Below, piece after piece: positions 7,991 to 12,308 of a DNA stretch of 12,308 bases. The DNA is taken from positions 5,334 to 17,641 of the forward strand of contig PCSF01000104.1 of NCBI GenBank assembly GCA_002771315.1, written 5' to 3'. Position 1 is the stretch's first letter. The number at the start of each line of letters is the position of its first letter. The notes under the pieces were generated by a model. It made no database searches, was not told the origin of the DNA, and was given only the letters and a program-made list of their open reading frames with translations. A program made the translations under genes and the position numbers. This stretch comes from Desulfobacterales bacterium CG23_combo_of_CG06-09_8_20_14_all_52_9. Lineage in GTDB: Bacteria > Desulfobacterota > Desulfobacteria > Desulfobacterales > UBA2156.

Positions 7991-8066
7991 GCACCCTCTT
8001 TTATATTTCAAACATCTATTTGCTTTTATTAGTACAATACCGCTGAAAATTCAATCGAAATTACAG

Positions 8067-8120
8067 AGCCTCATCAGAGAAGGCTTTTAGACAAAGGCCT
8101 TGACAGGAAAGGGCCTTTGT
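8067..8120 (+). promoter_or_regulatory. Structured leader between the divergent lyase and gcvT-SHMT genes
   Basis: The 194-bp divergent gap (7991-8184) carries nested inverted repeats: AGCCT (8067-8071) with AGGCT (8081-8085), followed by TTTT; AAGGC (8080-8084) with GCCTT (8097-8101); and a perfect 9-bp stem ACAAAGGCC (8091-8099) with GGCCTTTGT (8112-8120) around a 12-nt loop. Neighbouring pairings share bases, so they exclude each other. The last loop contains TTGACA (8100-8105), but the nearest -10-like TATGAA is only 14 nt away, so I do not call a promoter there. Glycine-riboswitch core motifs are not evident. Operator, attenuator or chance are all open. Confidence 0.35.
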
Positions 8121-8172
8121 ATGAAGCTTTCAGACCGTCGGATATCCAATATGCCGGAATTTACCCATTAAA

Positions 8173-8177
8173 AGGAG
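8173..8177 (+). promoter_or_regulatory. Shine-Dalgarno for the gcvT-SHMT gene (fixes start at 8185)
   Basis: AGGAG lies 7 nt upstream of ATG 8185. The ATG at 8266, which opens the uninterrupted frame, has only a poor GGCGGG-like match. This is the main local sign that translation begins at 8185, upstream of the in-frame TAG. Confidence 0.75.
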
Positions 8178-8184
8178 TCTGGAA

Positions 8185-8265
8185 ATGGAAACGCTGCGTC
8201 AAACACCCTTGCACGATCGCCACGCTTCCCTGGGCGCCAACCTTGTCTCTTTCGGCGGGTAGCAC
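8185..8265 (+). pseudogene. gcvT: N-terminal segment of GcvT with in-frame TAG at codon 26
   Basis: From ATG 8185 the translation is METLRQTPLHDRHASLGANL then VSFGG, TAG (8260-8262), His, and the Met at 8266 that opens the long frame. It aligns directly with the T-protein N-terminus (TPLYEQH...VDFHGW-MMPLHY in E. coli), and the TAG stands where that motif has Trp, so a single G-to-A change from TGG explains it. Reading frame is kept across the TAG. This piece therefore belongs to the downstream gene, giving 882 sense-or-TAG codons. It may be a nonsense mutation, a decoded amber codon, or a sequence error. Without it the T-protein lacks its first 27 residues. Confidence 0.8.
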
Positions 8266-10833
8266 ATGCCTCTGCATTATCGCTCGGGCATCATTCAGGA
8301 GCATCTGGCCACTCGAAAAGAGGCCGGCCTCTTCGATGTTTCCCACATGGGCCGCTTCATCGTCTCCGGGAAAAATGCCCTATCCTTTCTCCAGCATGTG
8401 CTGACCAATAATGCCGCCGCCCTCGAAGTGGAAGAGAGCCAATACACCATCATCGCCGATGCCGAAGGCGGCGCTATCGACGATGCCTACCTCTACCGTT
8501 TCGTGGCAGACAGCTATCTCCTGGTAGTCAACGCGGCCAACACCCGAAAGGATTGGGACCATTTCAATGCGACCTTGAAAGGCTTCAAAGACGTTCGGCT
8601 TCAAGATCACACGGAATCCCTTTCCATGCTCAGCCTCCAGGGACCCCGGTCCAAAGAGATCATGACGGAGCTTCTCGTTTCAGGACAGCTTCCCGAACCG
8701 ATGAGAAACGCACTTTCCACCGCCGTCGTTGCCAAAGCGACCGTCCGGATCGGCAGAACCGGATATACCGGCGAGCCGCTATGCTTCGAGCTTTTCTTGA
8801 AACAGGAAGACGCCCCGAAGGTGTGGGATCGGATTCTTTCCAACGGCGCTTCTCCCGTGGGATTGGGAGCCCGCGACACTTTGAGGCTGGAAGCCTCCCT
8901 CCCCCTTTACGGACACGAGTTCGGCTACGACCCTGAAGGAAAGCCGATTCCGATATTCACCTGTCCCCTTGCCCGGTTCGCCGTCAGTTTTTCCCCTCAT
9001 AAAGGAGACTTTATCGGCCGGACGGCGCTTTTCAAGCAATTTGAGGCCTTCAAACGGATCGCCTGCCACGATTTTTCCGACACAAAAGACCGCTCCCGCC
9101 GGGTCCAGCCCGTGGCGCTCATGGAAAAAGGGGTCCCCCGCCAGGGATATCGCGTTTTTCGTAACAGCTCCCCTGTGGGGTATGTCACCAGCGGCACCAT
9201 GGTCCCTTACTATAAATTTGCAGGAGGAGGCATCTATTCCACCCCCACCGAGCAGACGGAACTGAGGGGAATCTGCCTGGCCCTTATGGACAGTGATTGT
9301 TGGGAGGGAGACATCCTTGAAATCGATATCCGGGGCAGGCGGGTTAAGGGAGTGATCGTTCCCTACCATTTGCGAAGCGAGGCCCCTCCCATGGCCCGGC
9401 CTATACTCTGGAGCCAGATTCATCAGGAAAAGCGTCCTTCCGGAAAGAGCCCCTTCCTCGAGAAAGCCCGGATCCTCACCGAAAAGGCCTTATCAAATAC
9501 CCGATGGCGCCGACAGGAATGCATCAACCTGATCCCCTCGGAACAGACCCCCTCCATCCTGGTCAAGCTCATCTCCATGGCCGACCCTTCCGGCCGTTAC
9601 GCCGAACACAAACCAGTCTCCGCCTTTTCCGATGCCGAGGTGTTTTATTACCAGGGAACCGACTTTATCGCCGAAGTTGAGTCTTTGCTAAAAGAGGAAC
9701 TTTGCGCCTACCTGGGATGCCGGGAAGTGGAAACCCGGGTGATCTCCGGACAGATGGCCAACACCGCCGTCTTCAGCGCCATGGTGGACTTCATCAACCG
9801 GGCCGATCGGAAGAGCGAACAGCGCCGAATTCGAAAGGTCCTCAATAACCACATCATCAAGGGTGGGCATCTGAGCGCACAGCCTATGGGCGCTCTGCGG
9901 GATTTCGTCATGCGAGACCCCAAGACGGAAAAGCCAGCAGTGGTCAATTTTCCGGTGTTGGCTCACGACCCCTTCAAGATCGATGTGAAAGCCTGCAGGG
10001 AGGTGCTTGAAGAGCACCGGCCGGAACTGATCATCTTCGGTAAGAGCATGACCCTTTATCGGGAGCCGGTGGCCCAGATCCGGGAAATGGTAAATAGCTT
10101 GGGCCTGGATTGCATAATCCTTTACGACATGGCCCATGTCCTGGGCCTTGCAGGGCCCTTGTTCCAGGAACCCTTCAGAGAAGGCGCGGACATCGTCACC
10201 GGGTCGACCCACAAAACGTTTTTCGGAACCCAAAGGGGTATCATCGCCTCCGACTGCACTCTGGAAGATCCCCGTTTCGAATTCTGGGAGACGATCCAGC
10301 GCCGAACATTCCCCGGCAGCACCAGCAACCATCACCTGGGGACTCTGCTGGGGCTTCTGATGGCCGCCTATGAGATGAACCATTTCAAGGAATCCTATCA
10401 AAATCAGGTGCTCGCCAACGCCAAAGCCTTCGCGAAAGCCCTGGCAGCGTATGGCCTGAATGTAGCAGGAGACCCGGAAATTTCCTACACCGAAACCCAC
10501 CAGGTGATCCTCAACGTCGGGTATGCCAAAGGGCCGGAGATCGCCCGTCGCCTGGAGGAAAACAACATCATCGTCAACTACCAGGCTTCCCCGGCGGACG
10601 AAGGATTCACCGCTTCAGGTTCCCTGCGCATGGGTGTTCAGGAAATGACCCGGTTCGGCATGAAGGAACCCCATTTTCAACAACTGGCTCACTTGATTGC
10701 GGAGGCCATCGGCGGAAACCGCACCGTCAAGGAGAAAGTACTTCAATTCAGGAAGGATTTCCTGGAGATGCGCTATTCATTCTCCATGGATCAATTTACC
10801 GATCTGATCGATCGGCTCTATCGTTTAATTTAG
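8266..10833 (+). CDS. GcvT-SHMT fusion: aminomethyltransferase (T-protein) joined to serine hydroxymethyltransferase-like domain
   Basis: This is the intact 855-codon frame; the natural start is probably 8185, before the TAG at codon 26. Residues about 1-372 are T-protein: FDVSHMGRF, GGAIDD, NAANTRKD (D96 matches the E. coli catalytic Asp101), GRTGYTGE, GLGARDTLRLEA, and a C-terminal barrel with GYVTSGT. T-protein releases ammonia from the aminomethyl-lipoyl H-protein and makes 5,10-methylene-THF. Residues about 395-855 are a fold-type I PLP enzyme of the SHMT family: NLIPSEQTPS, RYAE (Y445, E447), KGGHLS (H535), DMAHVLGLAG (D621), GSTHKTFFGTQRG with PLP lysine K650, and SGSLRMG (R788). Key SHMT residues are kept, but HSGSQAN is ISGQMAN and the GYPGKRYYGG loop is replaced. 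If it is a true SHMT, it would use methylene-THF plus glycine to give serine beside its source. There is almost no linker. gcvH and gcvP are not in the window. The gene ends in tandem TAG TAG, the second lying in a palindromic repeat. Confidence 0.9.
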   Translation: MPLHYRSGIIQEHLATRKEAGLFDVSHMGRFIVSGKNALSFLQHVLTNNAAALEVEESQYTIIADAEGGAIDDAYLYRFVADSYLLVVNAANTRKDWDHFNATLKGFKDVRLQDHTESLSMLSLQGPRSKEIMTELLVSGQLPEPMRNALSTAVVAKATVRIGRTGYTGEPLCFELFLKQEDAPKVWDRILSNGASPVGLGARDTLRLEASLPLYGHEFGYDPEGKPIPIFTCPLARFAVSFSPHKGDFIGRTALFKQFEAFKRIACHDFSDTKDRSRRVQPVALMEKGVPRQGYRVFRNSSPVGYVTSGTMVPYYKFAGGGIYSTPTEQTELRGICLALMDSDCWEGDILEIDIRGRRVKGVIVPYHLRSEAPPMARPILWSQIHQEKRPSGKSPFLEKARILTEKALSNTRWRRQECINLIPSEQTPSILVKLISMADPSGRYAEHKPVSAFSDAEVFYYQGTDFIAEVESLLKEELCAYLGCREVETRVISGQMANTAVFSAMVDFINRADRKSEQRRIRKVLNNHIIKGGHLSAQPMGALRDFVMRDPKTEKPAVVNFPVLAHDPFKIDVKACREVLEEHRPELIIFGKSMTLYREPVAQIREMVNSLGLDCIILYDMAHVLGLAGPLFQEPFREGADIVTGSTHKTFFGTQRGIIASDCTLEDPRFEFWETIQRRTFPGSTSNHHLGTLLGLLMAAYEMNHFKESYQNQVLANAKAFAKALAAYGLNVAGDPEISYTETHQVILNVGYAKGPEIARRLEENNIIVNYQASPADEGFTASGSLRMGVQEMTRFGMKEPHFQQLAHLIAEAIGGNRTVKEKVLQFRKDFLEMRYSFSMDQFTDLIDRLYRLI

Positions 10834-10860
10834 TAGGGGCGAAAAATCTTTCGCCCCTAC
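10833..10860. repeat. 28-bp GTAGGGGC...GCCCCTAC palindrome fused to the gcvT-SHMT stop codon
   Basis: GTAGGGGCGAAA and TTTCGCCCCTAC form a perfect 12-bp stem around the loop AATC. The last base of the TAG stop (10831-10833) is the first base of the palindrome, and the next codon is another TAG. The first 21 bases are the exact reverse complement of 1422-1442. It fills most of the 41-bp gap before mltG. No U-tract follows (AATATTG), so an intrinsic terminator is doubtful. Confidence 0.8.
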
Positions 10861-10874
10861 AATATTGTAAGAAC

Positions 10875-11906
10875 ATGGGCGTGTCTCTGAATTCGAGAGT
10901 CTTTTCTGCCGCCGTTTTTCTGGGGTTTATCGTCTTTTCCATACTCACATTCCTTTCCCTGGAAACCTATCACTTTGCCCAAACCCCGGCCGACCCCCTT
11001 GCCCCCGTCAGGTCGTTTGTCGTCTTGCCCGGGGACTCCTTCCGGCGGACAGCCGAAAGGCTCCATCAAGAAAAAATCATCGAGAGTGCATGCAAGCTGC
11101 GCCTGTATGCTCGGATTAAAGGCTTGGATATACGGATTAAGGCCGGTGAATACGCCCTTTCGGCCGCCCAGGCGCCCGCAGCTATATTGGATGCCATGGC
11201 TGCCGGAAAAGTGGCTCTGTACCGGGTGACCGTTCCCGAAGGATATACTCTTTTCCAAATCGCCGATCTTCTTGCCCAGTTGGACATTTCGGATCGAGGA
11301 GATTTCATCAGGACCGCCACCGATTCGGAAACCGCCCGGCGCCTCGGCATCGAAGCCCCCACCCTCGAAGGATACCTTTTTCCGGATACCTATTATTTTT
11401 CCCGGCCTTCTTCCCCGGGATCGATCATTTCCACCATGGTGGGCGCTTTTCGCAAAGCTTTCAAGCCCCAATGGGAAGAAGCCGCAACCCAGGCGGGTTT
11501 CACTATCCACCAAATCGTCACCTTGGCCTCCATGATTGAAAAGGAAACCGGTGCCCCCTTCGAGCGGCCTTTAGTCGCTTCGGTCTTTCACAATCGACTC
11601 CAAAAGAAGATACGCCTGGAAAGCGATCCCACGGTGATTTATGGCATCAAGGACTTTGACGGAGACCTCACTCGAGAGCACCTTTCTCAGCGTACCCCTT
11701 ACAATACTTATCGGATCTCCGGCCTCCCTCCCGGACCCATCGCCAACCCTGGAACCGATTCCCTTGAGGCGGCCGTTTATCCTGCAAAGACCCCTTTTTT
11801 ATATTTTGTCTCTAAAAAAGATGGAACCCACCAATTCTCCGAAGACCTCCAGACCCACCTTTTGGCCGTAGAAATCTACCAGAAACAAAAGGAAATATTG
11901 CCATGA
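10875..11906 (+). CDS. mltG: Endolytic murein transglycosylase MltG (YceG family)
   Basis: Inner-membrane lytic transglycosylase thought to cut nascent glycan strands and so end their elongation; it acts on the periplasmic side. The protein has 343 residues, the usual length. Visible: an N-terminal membrane anchor (about 9-30), a LysM-like part with VPEGYTLFQIADLLAQ (about 120-135), EGYLFPDTYYF, the catalytic glutamate E222 in LASMIEKETG (matching E. coli MltG Glu218), VFHNRL, LESDPTVIYGI, TPYNTYRISGLPPGPIANPG and the closing FVSKKDGTHQFSEDLQTH. ATG 10875 has only a weak ribosome site (GTAAGA), and GTG 10881 is an alternative. The region just upstream is occupied by the palindrome. The stop overlaps the nagZ start as ATGA, so the two are probably coupled. 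Identification is firm. Confidence 0.95.
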   Translation: MGVSLNSRVFSAAVFLGFIVFSILTFLSLETYHFAQTPADPLAPVRSFVVLPGDSFRRTAERLHQEKIIESACKLRLYARIKGLDIRIKAGEYALSAAQAPAAILDAMAAGKVALYRVTVPEGYTLFQIADLLAQLDISDRGDFIRTATDSETARRLGIEAPTLEGYLFPDTYYFSRPSSPGSIISTMVGAFRKAFKPQWEEAATQAGFTIHQIVTLASMIEKETGAPFERPLVASVFHNRLQKKIRLESDPTVIYGIKDFDGDLTREHLSQRTPYNTYRISGLPPGPIANPGTDSLEAAVYPAKTPFLYFVSKKDGTHQFSEDLQTHLLAVEIYQKQKEILP

Positions 11907-12308
11907 CGCCTCGGCCTTCGGATAGGGTCTTAACCGGTCAGCGGTTGATGGTCGGGTTTGACGGGACTCACCTCGATGCGGACCTGAAGTATCTGATTAG
12001 CGATATCGGGGTTGCCGGCATTATTCTATTCAAAAAAAATATCCAGACCCCGGAGCAGATCCGGGAGCTGACCCGATCGGTCCAGGAATACGCCGCGTCC
12101 TGCGGAAAGGATCCCCTATTTATTGCGGTGGATCAAGAAGGAGGGGAGGTGGCCCGGCTGCGAGGCCCTTTTTTTACGGAATTTCCGGGAAATCCCCATA
12201 TCCAAGATTCCGCCGACGCCCATCGATTTGCAGAGGTGACCGCCTCCGAACTTCGATCCATAGGGATCAACATGAACATGGCACCGGTGCTGGATGTGGT
12301 TCCGGATG
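11903..12308 (+). CDS. nagZ: Beta-N-acetylglucosaminidase NagZ, glycoside hydrolase family 3 (N-terminal part, cut by window end)
   Basis: Cytoplasmic hydrolase that removes GlcNAc from GlcNAc-anhydroMurNAc peptides during cell-wall recycling. About 135 codons lie in the window, out of roughly 340-370 expected. Visible NagZ features: GQRLMVGFDGT, GVAGIILFKKNIQTPEQIREL, IAVDQEGGEVARL followed by FTEFPGN, and INMNMAPVLDV. NagZ usually reads DQEGGRVQRL, so Arg is Glu here (a mild change). The catalytic aspartate and the KHFPGHG block lie beyond the window. ATG 11903 overlaps the mltG TGA, and an AAGGA site lies about 9-10 nt upstream. A related GH3 exo-enzyme is possible, but the MltG pairing favours NagZ. 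Confidence 0.9.
   Translation, partial: MTPRPSDRVLTGQRLMVGFDGTHLDADLKYLISDIGVAGIILFKKNIQTPEQIRELTRSVQEYAASCGKDPLFIAVDQEGGEVARLRGPFFTEFPGNPHIQDSADAHRFAEVTASELRSIGINMNMAPVLDVVPD

Noticed and set aside
7991..8011. TTG at 8011 as the lyase start
   Set aside because: The ATG at 7990 has a purine-rich ribosome site just upstream, which would lie inside the coding sequence if TTG were used.
8011..8066. Minus-strand lyase promoter TTGAAT-N17-TAATAA
   Set aside because: The -10 match is weak (3 of 6), and alternative spacings fit equally poorly; not reliable enough to list.
7991..8184. Glycine or THF riboswitch ahead of gcvT
   Set aside because: The conserved core strings of these aptamers are not evident; only simple stems are visible.
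9688..10500. Minus-strand 270-codon frame opposite the SHMT-like domain, and a 218-codon one opposite mltG
   Set aside because: Both are antisense to motif-rich genes and have no recognisable domain.

Overview
The gene content suggests a Gram-negative anaerobe or facultative anaerobe, most like a Desulfobacterota (former Deltaproteobacteria) genome. The grounds are a TCA-type aconitase and NADP-type isocitrate dehydrogenase separated by a PAS hybrid histidine kinase, a LarA-family nickel-pincer enzyme, a GcvT-SHMT fusion, and intergenic GTAGGGGC...GCCCCTAC palindromes. No marker gene fixes the taxon, so this is an inference. The window is densely coding and has no rRNA, tRNA, CRISPR array or transposase that I can see.

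The left two thirds (1-8011) are all on the minus strand. Read in the direction of transcription they give: an aromatic amino acid lyase of the histidine ammonia-lyase type; a LarA-like protein with a TTG start 15 bp downstream; isocitrate dehydrogenase, whose ATG overlaps the larA-like stop (ATGA); a 216-bp gap with a good sigma70-type promoter; a 737-residue PAS-PAS-HisKA-HATPase-REC hybrid kinase; a 213-bp gap filled with inverted repeats; and the N-terminal half of an AcnA-type aconitase that runs off the window. Lyase, LarA-like protein and Icd look like one transcription unit. The kinase seems to have its own promoter.

The right third (8185-12308) is on the plus strand and diverges from the lyase across about 190 bp. 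It holds a single polypeptide with a glycine-cleavage T-protein (GcvT) half and a serine hydroxymethyltransferase-like half, then a 28-bp palindrome fused to its stop codon, then mltG (lytic transglycosylase). nagZ (beta-N-acetylglucosaminidase, cut by the window end) overlaps mltG by ATGA. The T-protein/SHMT fusion would join two reactions that share glycine and 5,10-methylene-THF. MltG and NagZ act on peptidoglycan and its recycled fragments.

The most striking point is that the fusion gene's natural start is at 8185, with a good Shine-Dalgarno, and codon 26 is an in-frame TAG (8260-8262). It sits exactly where GcvT proteins have the conserved Trp of the GGW-x-MP motif. The remaining 855 codons are intact. 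The gene is therefore read through or recoded at TAG, restarted internally, freshly mutated, or affected by a sequence error.
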